From positions 1-51,720 of the forward strand of contig JAKSAU010000110.1 of assembly GCA_022361535.1 (NCBI GenBank): a DNA stretch of 51,720 nt. Reading direction: 5' to 3'. The stretch is from Desulfobacterales bacterium. GTDB taxonomy: Bacteria; Desulfobacterota; Desulfobacteria; Desulfobacterales; Desulfobacteraceae. Numbering within the stretch: the stretch's first letter is position 1; each line of letters opens with the position of its first letter. The notes beneath the pieces were generated by a model. The model was not told where the DNA came from. It saw only the letters and a program-made list of their open reading frames with translations, and made no database searches. A program made the position numbers and the translations under genes. This document shows, piece by piece, positions 15,410-23,062 of this stretch.

Positions 15410-15709
15410 TTAGCCCATACCGATCATTTTTAAGGCTTCATCAATTTCAAAAAATGGTCTCATTTGGTATTTGAATCCGCTTACGCCAAAAAACGTTGCC
15501 ATATAGTCGCCAATAAACTGAGACCCTTCAGCAAGTTTTGCGTTATCTAATTCATATATTGATAATGTTATAATCCCGTCATCTGTTGTCGCGTTTATAT
15601 AAGGACCTCTTCTTGTCACATAGTCCGGCAGTTGTGGTGCCTCCAAAAATCTGGTGGCCATATCCTTTGCGCTTTCAGGGGGATAAGAAATATTTGTTAC
15701 GATAACCAT
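15410..15709 (-). CDS. Small conserved-looking protein of unknown function
   Basis: 99 residues with an excellent ribosome-binding site (AAAGGAGGTATATC) immediately before the ATG, so it is surely expressed. I do not recognise the family. The pattern is alternating strand and helix (MVIVTNISY; SAKDMATRFLEA; GIITLSIYEL; LAEGSQFIGDYMATFFG; YQMRPFFEI), which resembles a ferredoxin-like dimeric alpha-beta barrel, but this is only a guess. No signal peptide or membrane segment. Its upstream region holds a large nested inverted repeat (15754-15820) that would form in its mRNA leader. Confidence 0.8.
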   Translation of the reverse strand: MVIVTNISYPPESAKDMATRFLEAPQLPDYVTRRGPYINATTDDGIITLSIYELDNAKLAEGSQFIGDYMATFFGVSGFKYQMRPFFEIDEALKMIGMG

Positions 15710-16183
15710 GATATACCTCCTTTAGTATGGATCAATTTGCTCACTCGGCTTCTTAAAATTTTCTGGTTAGCTCCACAGACGTTTGTAGTTATGCCCGTGG
15801 AGCTAAGTAGCAAAATTTTATAGGCCTTTTCATTGTTTATCCTTAAAGAAAATAATCAACTAAAAGAGTTTGTTTTGTGACAAATAACACGTGTGCGATT
15901 AGAATTTAATATATGAGAGAGTGGTAAAAATGTAATAGACGATTAACAAAAATCAAAGCGCAGGGCAATCAGGGAAACACCTAAATTGGGATAGGCTTTT
16001 GCCTATTTATGAATCCGATTGTATTGAAAGTCTTGCGAACAAATCTTATCTTTAGTCAAACGCTCTGAAAATTTAAACAAGTTATCTTGAAACACAAACC
16101 TGTAACTCAATATTTTGTCCAGCCTGCCTGTTATCATTTTCTTAGTGAGCGTTTAAAACTTGATTTTTAATAAAGGAGATATC
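15710..16183. other. Divergent intergenic region between two small genes
   Basis: AT-rich; no gene is supported. It holds the nested inverted repeat at 15754-15820, a small stem ATAGGC-TTTT-GCCTAT (15991-16006), and two distant inverted copies of AAACGCTC/GAGCGTTT (16058-16065 and 16147-16154). A short open frame at 15632-15823 is a shadow over the minus-strand gene and the repeat. Confidence 0.6.
15754..15820 (-). repeat. Nested inverted repeat, 5' leader structure of the 99-residue gene
   Basis: Two collinear pairs of perfect inverted arms: outer TAAAATTTT (15754-15762) with AAAATTTTA (15812-15820), and inner TTAGCTCCAC (15767-15776) with GTGGAGCTAA (15797-15806), around a 20-nt loop. Small internal bulges (4 and 5 nt) separate the arms. 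It would form a stable 67-nt hairpin in the minus-strand leader, about 45 nt before the start codon. Confidence 0.7.
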
Positions 16184-16417
16184 ATGGATATTGATGCTAA
16201 ACAAAAACATATCGTAGATCTTAATATTCTAAATACCTACAATAAAAGAGGGTGTGAGGCCTGTCACCAAAAGTTTAATTTAGGTGATACAGTGGTTCTT
16301 GCATGCGGACCATGGAAAGATGACTGTGCCAAATTTATCCATGCTGATGAGGCCGTTTTTGATGCCAAAACCGAAACCTGGTATGAGCGAAATTACTATA
16401 AAACAAAGAATTCATAA
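16184..16417 (+). CDS. Small Cys-containing protein of unknown function, possibly zinc-binding
   Basis: 77 residues from the ATG at 16184, which follows AAAGGAGATATC; the frame is open upstream to 16160 but that part lies before the ribosome-binding site. Sequence features: GCEACHQKFNLGD, then VVLACGPWKDDCAKFIHADE. The four cysteines and two histidines, with spacing C-x2-C-H...C...C...H, look like a treble-clef or LIM-like zinc site. The CxxCH also matches a haem c motif, but there is no signal peptide, so a cytochrome is unlikely. No family name is offered. Confidence 0.75.
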   Translation: MDIDAKQKHIVDLNILNTYNKRGCEACHQKFNLGDTVVLACGPWKDDCAKFIHADEAVFDAKTETWYERNYYKTKNS

Positions 16418-16670
16418 AAAGATTTAAAATATAAGCCCCTTGCTTTTATTGACCTTTTAAACAATTGCTTTTGTTTGTGCTTAGGAGTATAAAAATTTAT
16501 CAAGCGTTAAATTGAGTTAACTGCAACTCGATCTTTTTAATTTTAAACAAAGAAGCAAGTGTTTTAAAAAAGCGATCAAGGTTTTTAATATATTTAGAAA
16601 ACGCCGGTTATACGAATCATCAAACCGACGCTTACGATAAACTTATTTTCTTGCACAAAAAAAATTTAAC

Positions 16671-16688
16671 ATGCGCTAAAAAGCGCAT
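16671..16688 (+). promoter_or_regulatory. Small stem-loop just before the pilB/gspE-like gene
   Basis: ATGCGCT-AAAA-AGCGCAT is a perfect 7-bp hairpin, 18 nt before the start codon. The region upstream (16418-16670) shows no gene. Confidence 0.4.
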
Positions 16689-16706
16689 AGAACACTGGGG
16701 CAGACC

Positions 16707-18566
16707 ATGCAACATGATTTCAATCTGATTGTGCAACTGTTGATAGAAGACGGGTTGTTGACAAAAGATCAAGCTGTCTATGCCGGAAAAGTTACGAGTA
16801 AACTACACAATAAACGTGCTCTTTTGGATGTTATCAAGGAGTTGGGGTACATCACGGAACAAGATATCCGAACCAGCTTAAAAAAGAATCAGGGTAAAAT
16901 TCGAATTGGTGATCTCTTAAACGGCCTTGGCTATTTAACCAAAGACCATCTTGAAAAAGCCCTTGCATTTCAAAAACAAGGGGAAGAACAAAAAAAACTT
17001 GGCGATATCTTGATCGACCACAATTATATCTCAGAAGACAATCTAACTGAAATAATTTCACTCCAGATGAATATTCCTATTATTGATTTTATTTCACGTG
17101 ATCCTGAACCTGAACTTATAGGCTTGGCAGAGTTGGAGCAGTTCAAGGCGTATGGGTTTCTACCGTTTAAAACACTAGAATCCGGTGCTGTCCAAGTCGC
17201 TTTTTCAGACCCCCTTGACCCACAAAGTATAAACCAGGCAAAGCGGATATTTAAAACTATTGAAGAAGGAATCATCAGGAAGGGAGAACTTGAGGAAAAG
17301 TTCCTGCAACTTCAGTCCGATATGGAATCCGGCCAGGACGAGTTGTCATCCAAATTCAATGTAGTTGATATTGCAAATCAAATAATAGAAAGTGCGTTTC
17401 ATCAAGATACAAGTGATATCCATGTACAACCGCTTGAAGACCGCGTGCGGGTGAGGTTTAGACAGGACGGTGTCATGGTTCATTACAAGGATTATCCGTC
17501 CAGTATCCACGCCAAATTGTGCAGCCGTTTTAAAATCATGTGTGGTGCTGACATTGCAGAAAAAAGGCGGCATCAGGATGGCCGCTTATTATTTAAGCAC
17601 AACGGTATCAAATTTGACCTTAGAATGTCATTTTTTGTGACGGTCTATGGGGAACAGATTGTCATGCGGCTTCTCAAAACCCAGGAGCAGCTTTTGGGCA
17701 TAGATGAAATAGGTATGCTGCCTAATACGCTTGAGCGGTTTAAAGAAGAGATCCTGACCATTCCCTCCGGGGTTATCATGGTAACAGGCCCAACAGGATC
17801 AGGAAAATCATCAACAGTTTACAGTTGCATTAACCACATTAATAAACCGGACATTACTATTATTACTGCCGAAGATCCGGTGGAATACAAAATTAACGGC
17901 GTGGCCCAATGTTCTATTAAAACCAATATCGGCAGGACATTTGAAGAAACCTTAAAACATATTGTTCGCCAGGATCCGGATGTGGTTGTAATTGGCGAGA
18001 TCAGGGATTTGTTTTCAGCCCAGACATGTATTCAAACAGCTCTTACAGGTCATAAGGTCTTAACTACGTTTCATACAGAAGACAGTATTGGCGCTTTGGT
18101 CCGGCTTCTGAATATGAATATTGAACCTTTTTTGGTATCATCCACGGTGGTCTGTGTGATTGCCCAAAGGCTGCTTAGAAGAGTATGCCGGGATTGTGCA
18201 GTTCCTTATCATCCTGATCTTTCAGAGCTAAGGCGGCTTGGGACCTCACACGCAGAAATGGCAGATGCCAGGTTTTTAAAGGGCAGGGGATGCCCTAAAT
18301 GCCGTTATACCGGCTATAAAGGCAGGATTGCTGTTATCGAAATGCTGATCCCTGAAAATATGATCCGTGATGCGGTTCTGGCCAAAAAAACAACACATGA
18401 GCTAAGAGAAATAGGTCTTGAACATGCTGGTTTATTAACCTTGTTTGAAGATGGGTTGGTTAAAGCTGCCATTGGTTTGACTACGTTGGAGGAAGTTTTA
18501 AGAGCACTTCCAAGGGTGAGTAAACCGCGTCCGTTGTCTGTGATTCGTCGAATTGTTGGAGTGTGA
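16707..18566 (+). CDS. PilB/GspE-type secretion or pilus assembly ATPase with N-terminal MshEN repeats
   Basis: 619 residues. The N-terminus holds MshEN-like repeats: RIGDLLNGLGYLTKDHLEKA (67-86, continuing ALAFQ) and a second KLGDILIDHNYISEDNLTE (97-115). This motif class binds cyclic di-GMP in MshE. The ATPase part has the Walker A motif GPTGSGKSS (361-369), the aspartate box AEDPVEY (388-394), Walker B VVVIGEIRD (426-434), the histidine box TTFHTEDS, and the zinc tetracysteine CRDC (494, 497) ... CPKC (529, 532). It powers type IV pilus extension or type II secretion, but no other pilus or secretion gene is in the window. The next gene starts inside its stop codon. Confidence 0.93.
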   Translation: MQHDFNLIVQLLIEDGLLTKDQAVYAGKVTSKLHNKRALLDVIKELGYITEQDIRTSLKKNQGKIRIGDLLNGLGYLTKDHLEKALAFQKQGEEQKKLGDILIDHNYISEDNLTEIISLQMNIPIIDFISRDPEPELIGLAELEQFKAYGFLPFKTLESGAVQVAFSDPLDPQSINQAKRIFKTIEEGIIRKGELEEKFLQLQSDMESGQDELSSKFNVVDIANQIIESAFHQDTSDIHVQPLEDRVRVRFRQDGVMVHYKDYPSSIHAKLCSRFKIMCGADIAEKRRHQDGRLLFKHNGIKFDLRMSFFVTVYGEQIVMRLLKTQEQLLGIDEIGMLPNTLERFKEEILTIPSGVIMVTGPTGSGKSSTVYSCINHINKPDITIITAEDPVEYKINGVAQCSIKTNIGRTFEETLKHIVRQDPDVVVIGEIRDLFSAQTCIQTALTGHKVLTTFHTEDSIGALVRLLNMNIEPFLVSSTVVCVIAQRLLRRVCRDCAVPYHPDLSELRRLGTSHAEMADARFLKGRGCPKCRYTGYKGRIAVIEMLIPENMIRDAVLAKKTTHELREIGLEHAGLLTLFEDGLVKAAIGLTTLEEVLRALPRVSKPRPLSVIRRIVGV

Positions 18567-19414
18567 TTGCAATGAATAAAATGATATCTGTAGATGACCT
18601 GGTTCGTCAGGTAATTATTAAAAATAAAAAAGATGTGCCCGTATTCAATAAAATTGCTATGAAAATTCAACAAGAATTTTCTACAAGCAATGACCCTGAT
18701 ATTGACAGAATTATCGGGTATATTATGCAGGACCAGTCTCTTGCAGCTGATGTGATCGCCCTTGCCAATTCTTCTTTTTACAAGGGTATTTCCCAGGTGA
18801 CTACAATCAAAGAGGCTGCAACCCGGCTTGGTATGACAGAACTTTCCAATTGTGTCATGCAAGCTACCCAGTCTGTAAATTATAATTCAAAGGACCGTTT
18901 TTCACAGCAATATATGGCAGCCATGTGGCAGCATTCCGTTGCCTGTGCAACAGGTTCTCAATGGATTGTTCAGCGCTGCGGATATCCGGAATTTTCGGCC
19001 CAGGCGTTTTTAAGCGGATTGATGCATGATATCGGCAAACTTTTGGTACTTAAGGCCTTTGAAATTATAAAGCAGGCAAAGAATCAAAAAATAGACATCA
19101 GTGTCGCTGCAAAAAACGAATTTCTAAACGTCCTGCACAGTGAATACGGGTATGAGCTTATGTGCCGCTGGAATCTGCCTGATGAGTATTGCATTGTATG
19201 CAGAGATCATCATGAGGACGAGTTTGACGAGTCAAATATTCTTTTGGTTGCAACCCGGCTTGCAGACCTGGCTTGCAGAAAACTAGGGATAGGGATTAGC
19301 AAGGATCCTGAAGTCGTGCTTGTAACAAGTGTAGAAGCCAATATTCTTAATCTGTCAGAAATTGCCCTTGCTGAGTTGGAAATTGCTCTTGAATCGAGAA
19401 CCGGCCTTAAATAG
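18563..19414 (+). CDS. HDOD domain protein
   Basis: 283 residues from the GTG at 18563, which overlaps the previous stop as GTGA; the ATG at 18572 is an alternative with GGAG 10 nt upstream. The HDOD fold is recognised by PVFNKIAMKIQQEFSTSNDP, the ALANSSFYKG segment, TIKEAATRLGMTELSNCVMQ, and GLMHDIGKLLVLKAF, with later histidines in CRDHHEDE. HDOD proteins are usually non-catalytic signalling modules linked to chemosensory, two-component and second-messenger circuits. Translational coupling with the ATPase suggests it regulates that machine; this is inference. Confidence 0.9.
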   Translation: MIAMNKMISVDDLVRQVIIKNKKDVPVFNKIAMKIQQEFSTSNDPDIDRIIGYIMQDQSLAADVIALANSSFYKGISQVTTIKEAATRLGMTELSNCVMQATQSVNYNSKDRFSQQYMAAMWQHSVACATGSQWIVQRCGYPEFSAQAFLSGLMHDIGKLLVLKAFEIIKQAKNQKIDISVAAKNEFLNVLHSEYGYELMCRWNLPDEYCIVCRDHHEDEFDESNILLVATRLADLACRKLGIGISKDPEVVLVTSVEANILNLSEIALAELEIALESRTGLK

Positions 19415-19573
19415 AGGACAATAGAGTTTTTTGATTAAGAGTCTTTCAATAGATTTGACCTGTGGCTTGAAAGTTCAAAATCTAATACGACCAGTGTACG
19501 GCAACAATTAACTAAAAAACACTTAATCAACCAAGCCAGAAAGTTACCATTTGGTTATTTACTTTAAAGATTA

Positions 19574-19601
19574 TTGACACTTTTAAGTTGGGCAGTGTAT
19601 T
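19574..19601 (+). promoter_or_regulatory. Candidate sigma-70 promoter of the thiol-redox cluster
   Basis: TTGACA (19574-19579) and TGTATT (19596-19601) with a 16-nt spacer, 32 nt before the first gene of the cluster. Confidence 0.5.
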
Positions 19602-19632
19602 TTTTCGGCTCGAATATAAATTAGAGTGTTAG

Positions 19633-20052
19633 ATGAGAATTTATCAATTAAAATTTTTTTGTCCTGCCTTGTTTTTTATTTTTTTATGGGCTGGAAGTTC
19701 ATTTGCAGGCACTCACTGTTTAACAAAATGGAATGGTCCGGACTGTTGTGTTGAAACCAATTCATATTCAGAACGCCTTCTAATCCAACAATCATATACC
19801 AGTGCAGCTATCTGTATTCCTTGCGGCATGACAAACAAAAACACATGTTGTTTAGATTGCCTCATTACGTTTGGACCTCTGAATTATCAGGCAATTCAAA
19901 ACACTGGTGGATACTACCAGCCAAGTTTATTCTCATCTGGTGTACGAATACCCACCCTTAATCAAGCAAGTAACTACAGTTTTTTATCTTCAGCCAGGAA
20001 TCATAAGGCATCCTACAAGATATATATCTCAAACCAATCCCTTCTCTGTTAA
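19633..20052 (+). CDS. Exported cysteine-rich protein of unknown function
   Basis: 139 residues. A signal peptide (MRIYQLKFFCPALFFIFLW...) ends near SFA|GTH. The mature part has nine cysteines: 29, 38, 39, 61, 64, 72, 73, 76 and 139, arranged as GPDCC, ICIPC, NTCCLDC and a C-terminal LLC. This density and the CxxC pairs suggest structural disulfides or metal binding. The ribosome-binding site is weak. I do not recognise the family. It is the first gene of a cluster with DsbB, DsbA-like and TlpA-like proteins, so it may be a dedicated substrate for the disulfide machinery or a metal scavenger; both are guesses. Confidence 0.7.
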   Translation: MRIYQLKFFCPALFFIFLWAGSSFAGTHCLTKWNGPDCCVETNSYSERLLIQQSYTSAAICIPCGMTNKNTCCLDCLITFGPLNYQAIQNTGGYYQPSLFSSGVRIPTLNQASNYSFLSSARNHKASYKIYISNQSLLC

Positions 20053-20165
20053 CTTTTTTAGATACTTTGAGTTCTATATGGACGTTTAAAATCCGTCTGT
20101 AATGAATGGCGACAAAACTAAATCTATCGCCTTATATTTTCAATAAAAACAGAGAAAGAAAACCT

Positions 20166-20600
20166 ATGTCACAAAACAATAACGTGTCAGAAGGTAACTG
20201 GTATATCTTGCTTGCCGCCTGGATGGTCGCAGCAGCATCCACATTAGGCAGCATATTTTTCAGCCATGTCATGGAGTTTGCTCCTTGCGTCTTGTGCTGG
20301 TATCAAAGGATATGCCTGTTCCCATTAGTTATCATTCTTGCAATTGGGCTATTTCCTTTTGACAAAGCTGTCGTAAAATACGCATTACCTATAGCAGTTA
20401 GCGGCTGGTTCGTTGCCGCTTATCATAATCTGCTGTATTCAGGAATAATTCCACAGGAAATGCAGCCTTGTACAAAAGGTGTTTCCTGTACGGAAAAGTA
20501 CATAGACCTATTCGGCTTTTTAAGTATCCCAATGCTATCGCTTATTGGATTTTCAATTCTTGTTTCAATATTATTTTTGTTAAAAAAAAGGACATCTTAA
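20166..20600 (+). CDS. DsbB/BdbC-family disulfide bond formation membrane protein
   Basis: 144 residues from the ATG at 20166 (weak site GAGAAAG upstream); an in-frame ATG at 20106 would add 20 charged residues. Four membrane helices are visible. The first periplasmic loop holds the redox pair CVLC (41, 44) in FAPCVLCWYQR, the family signature, and the second loop holds the pair C102 and C108 (MQPCTKGVSC). It re-oxidises a DsbA-type partner by passing electrons to quinone. The next gene starts directly after its stop codon and encodes such a partner. Confidence 0.92.
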   Translation: MSQNNNVSEGNWYILLAAWMVAAASTLGSIFFSHVMEFAPCVLCWYQRICLFPLVIILAIGLFPFDKAVVKYALPIAVSGWFVAAYHNLLYSGIIPQEMQPCTKGVSCTEKYIDLFGFLSIPMLSLIGFSILVSILFLLKKRTS

Positions 20601-21248
20601 ATGAAATATAAAATTTTTGCAGGTATCTGTCTGTTATTTATCGGGTTGTTTGCTGCTACAAGTTTCTATTATAAAAAGGACCAGGCCCGTATGTACAAAG
20701 ACATGGCGGCCAATGATTCGTCAACCTTCGTAAGACCTCATTCCAGGATACTGGGGCCGGAAGATGCAAAAGTAGTAATTGTAGAATTCATGGACCCTGC
20801 ATGTGAAACTTGCGCTGCATTTTCTCCTCTTATCAAGCAAATCATGGATAGGAATCCAGACAAAATAAAATTGGTAATCAGGTATGCGCCTTTTCATCAG
20901 GGTGCTGACGGATTTGTTAAAATTTTAGAGGCTGCAGGAAAGCAGGATAAATACTGGGAAACATTGAATGTGATGTTTAAAACCCAGTCTGTATGGGCCA
21001 ACCACCACAATTATCAACCTGAACTTCTTTGGGACTTTTTACCAAAAGCCAGCCTTGACATAGAACAGCTTAAAAAGGATATGGAAGACCCCACACTAAA
21101 CGATATTATTGCCCAGGACATGGCTGATGCCAAAACCTTGAATGTTCAAAAAACCCCCGGTTTTTTCGTCAATGGAAAACCGTTGGAGCCTTTTGGATCA
21201 AAGCAATTGATCAGACTTATATCATCAGCATTAAATGAGAAATACTAA
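20601..21248 (+). CDS. DsbA-like thiol:disulfide oxidoreductase, membrane-anchored (BdbD type)
   Basis: 215 residues. An N-terminal hydrophobic segment (about 5-23) acts as anchor or uncleaved signal. The thioredoxin-like domain has VVIVEFMDPACETCAAFSP, with the active site C68-E-T-C71, and the cis-proline loop QKTPGFFVNGKPL. The CxxC dipeptide ET is unusual compared with the PH of classic DsbA and will change the redox potential. It starts directly after the DsbB gene (0 nt gap), so the two are a translationally coupled oxidation pair. Confidence 0.92.
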   Translation: MKYKIFAGICLLFIGLFAATSFYYKKDQARMYKDMAANDSSTFVRPHSRILGPEDAKVVIVEFMDPACETCAAFSPLIKQIMDRNPDKIKLVIRYAPFHQGADGFVKILEAAGKQDKYWETLNVMFKTQSVWANHHNYQPELLWDFLPKASLDIEQLKKDMEDPTLNDIIAQDMADAKTLNVQKTPGFFVNGKPLEPFGSKQLIRLISSALNEKY

Positions 21249-21265
21249 AGTGAGTACCTTTCTTC

Positions 21266-21288
21266 TGGGCATGACAACATCATGCCCA
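21266..21288 (+). terminator. Intercistronic hairpin between DsbA-like and TlpA-like genes
   Basis: TGGGCATGA pairs perfectly with TCATGCCCA over a 5-nt loop. No T-run follows, so it is more likely an mRNA stabiliser or processing site than a terminator. Confidence 0.5.
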
Positions 21289-21331
21289 AAGCAGGAAGCG
21301 TAATTCATGCTGTATATTTAGGAGCAAAGCT

Positions 21332-21838
21332 GTGAGAAACAAAATACATCTTTTCATTGTTATAAGTCTTGTATTTTCTTTTTTTGCCTGCAGTGAAAAA
21401 CCTGTCGGGCTTGTTATCGGAGAGCCGGCACCAGATTTTACGTTAGTAGATGCAAAGGGAAAGTCCTGGACACTCTCAGACCTGAAAGGCCAAGTCGTAT
21501 TTATAAACTTCTGGGCCACGTGGTGCCCCCCATGCCTCCAGGAAATGCCATCCATGCAGAAGCTGTTTAATTTGGTTCCGAAGGATAAATTTAAAATGCT
21601 GGCAGTACTTAACAACGACAAAATGGCACTCGGTCAGTTTATAGCCACACAAAAACACTTAACAATGCCGATTTTAGATGACTCAAAAAATTTTGTTGGA
21701 AGCAAATACAGCCTTACCGGCCTGCCGGAGACTTTTATCGTTGATAAACATGGCATTCTAAGGGAAAAATTCATCGGACCTGAGCAATGGAATGCTCCAG
21801 AACACGTTCAAATGATAATGAGTTATATAAATCAATAA
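21332..21838 (+). CDS. TlpA/ResA-like thioredoxin lipoprotein
   Basis: 168 residues from a GTG start, with TTAGGAG 9 nt upstream. The signal peptide ends in a lipobox-like SFFAC, so Cys20 should be lipidated. The thioredoxin fold of the TlpA/ResA class is clear: GEPAPDFTLVDAKG, then VVFINFWATWCPPC with active-site C65 and C68, and the cis-proline in LTGLPETFIVD. Such proteins reduce periplasmic disulfides, for example on apocytochromes. The two genes that follow encode a tiny CXXC membrane protein and a ferredoxin-type membrane protein that could supply its electrons. Confidence 0.93.
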   Translation: MRNKIHLFIVISLVFSFFACSEKPVGLVIGEPAPDFTLVDAKGKSWTLSDLKGQVVFINFWATWCPPCLQEMPSMQKLFNLVPKDKFKMLAVLNNDKMALGQFIATQKHLTMPILDDSKNFVGSKYSLTGLPETFIVDKHGILREKFIGPEQWNAPEHVQMIMSYINQ

Positions 21839-21854
21839 AGCGACAAGAACTAAT

Positions 21855-21998
21855 ATGAATCAAAGAATAAAATTAAAGCCATTTATCATCTTACTTGTGT
21901 TTCTAATTTTCGTGTTGGTCGGCATTTCATTTGATGAACCCTTACGGATTTTAAAATTGTCCACACAGATATGCCTGCCATGCATTGGAATTGGATGA
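21855..21998 (+). CDS. CD1871A-like 47-residue CXXC membrane protein
   Basis: A 47-residue product: one membrane helix (FIILLVFLIFVLVGISF, about 10-26), then a short segment ending STQICLPCIGIG. The C-terminal ICxxCIGIG is the signature I recall for the CD1871A family of small CXXC proteins. The gene begins 16 nt after the TlpA-like gene and ends 3 nt before the next start, so it fits exactly in the operon. The helix would place the CXXC at the outer face of the membrane, next to the thioredoxin domain of the neighbouring lipoprotein. Family name is from memory; the frame itself is certain. Its ribosome-binding site is weak. Confidence 0.8.
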   Translation: MNQRIKLKPFIILLVFLIFVLVGISFDEPLRILKLSTQICLPCIGIG

Positions 21999-22001
21999 CA
22001 T

Positions 22002-22886
22002 ATGGAATCTCTTCGCAAATGGGTCCAGTTTTTATGTTTTTTTTTAACCAACGGATATTGGAATTTTCCTTTTACGCAGTCCATTTATAAAGGGCCACTC
22101 AAAGTTATTTGCTCTCCAGGTCTTAATTGTTATTCATGCCCGGCAGCGACAACATACTGTCCCATAGGTTCGCTTCAGCAATTGTTGGGAGGAATCAGGT
22201 TAGCCTTAGAAACAGGACATTTTTATATAGGGTTTTATGTGATCGGGACTATGGGACTTATAGGTGCATCAGTTGGTAGATTGATCTGTGCCTGGATTTG
22301 TCCGTTCGGCCTGTTACAGGAGCTACTCCATAAAATACCGTCAACTAAATTTGATATCTGGCCGGTATTAAAATATGCGAAATACTTACTATTAGCGTTT
22401 TTAGTTGTCCTTTTGCCTTTATTTGCAATTGATTCTTTTGGTAATGGTGAACCCTGGTTTTGTAAGTACTTTTGTCCAGCTGGAACTCTTGAGGCCGGTA
22501 TTCCCATGATTTTGCTCCAGCCGGATCTTCAGGACAAGCTTGGAGGTTTATTTTTATTGAAAATATCGATTCTTGTATTCTTTTTGATCTGGTCGGTAAT
22601 AGCCAGCAGGCCTTTTTGCAGAACTGCTTGCCCCCTTGGGGCGTTTTATGGGCTTTTTAGCAAAGTGAAGCTTGTAAAATTGGCTGTTGATCAAAAAAGA
22701 TGTACAGATTGTGAAGCCTGCCATGCAGTTTGTCCAATGGGAGTAAAAGTAAATGAATCAGTTAATGATACAGAATGCATCACTTGCCTGGCGTGTACTA
22801 AAGCCTGTCATCTAAATGCAGTCAGCATTGAAATAGGTGGGGTATCCATTTCAGGGAAACGGAAGTTAAATCCTGGTGAGAGTTAA
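22002..22886 (+). CDS. NapH/NosR-like membrane ferredoxin (4Fe-4S binding protein)
   Basis: 294 residues. Several membrane helices alternate with cysteine clusters of the CxxxCP type: CAWICPFG (96-103), CKYFCPAG (154-161) and CRTACPLGA (206-214), plus an early CYSCPAATTYCPIG. The C-terminal part carries two [4Fe-4S] motifs: C234-x2-C-x2-C-x3-C and C259-x2-C-x2-C-x3-C. This layout matches NapH, MauN and NosR C-terminal proteins, which move electrons across the membrane from quinol or cytoplasmic donors. The start lies 3 nt after the tiny CXXC gene. Its likely role is to drive electrons outward to the CXXC protein and the TlpA-like lipoprotein. Confidence 0.92.
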   Translation: MESLRKWVQFLCFFLTNGYWNFPFTQSIYKGPLKVICSPGLNCYSCPAATTYCPIGSLQQLLGGIRLALETGHFYIGFYVIGTMGLIGASVGRLICAWICPFGLLQELLHKIPSTKFDIWPVLKYAKYLLLAFLVVLLPLFAIDSFGNGEPWFCKYFCPAGTLEAGIPMILLQPDLQDKLGGLFLLKISILVFFLIWSVIASRPFCRTACPLGAFYGLFSKVKLVKLAVDQKRCTDCEACHAVCPMGVKVNESVNDTECITCLACTKACHLNAVSIEIGGVSISGKRKLNPGES

Positions 22887-23012
22887 ATACCAGGTGAAAA
22901 GACTGAAATGTTGAGCCGGTTTTTGTTATATGGGATACCCTTGTTCACCAGGGCCGATCAGAAATTTATTTTGAGAATTGTTATAAGTATAGATAGGTTT
23001 ATAAAAAGTTTT

Positions 23013-23056
23013 AAAATAACTACCCGGAAACCTAAAGGTTTCCGGGTAGTTATTTT
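23013..23056. terminator. Bidirectional intrinsic terminator
   Basis: A perfect 20-bp stem (23013-23032 with 23037-23056) with the loop TAAA. Both arms end in AT-rich tails (TTATTTT), so it can end both the plus-strand thiol-redox cluster and the minus-strand leuA transcript. Confidence 0.92.
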
Positions 23057-23062
23057 ATCAAA

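Noticed and set aside
15632..15823. 63-codon plus-strand frame
   Set aside because: It overlaps the opposite-strand gene and the inverted repeat and has no start signal.
16184..16417. Single-haem cytochrome from the CxxCH in the 77-residue protein
   Set aside because: No signal peptide or anchor, so haem c attachment is unlikely; a zinc site fits better.
16696..16712. Sigma-54-like GG-N10-GC near the PilB/GspE start
   Set aside because: The -12 element would fall within the start codon, so it cannot be the promoter of this gene.
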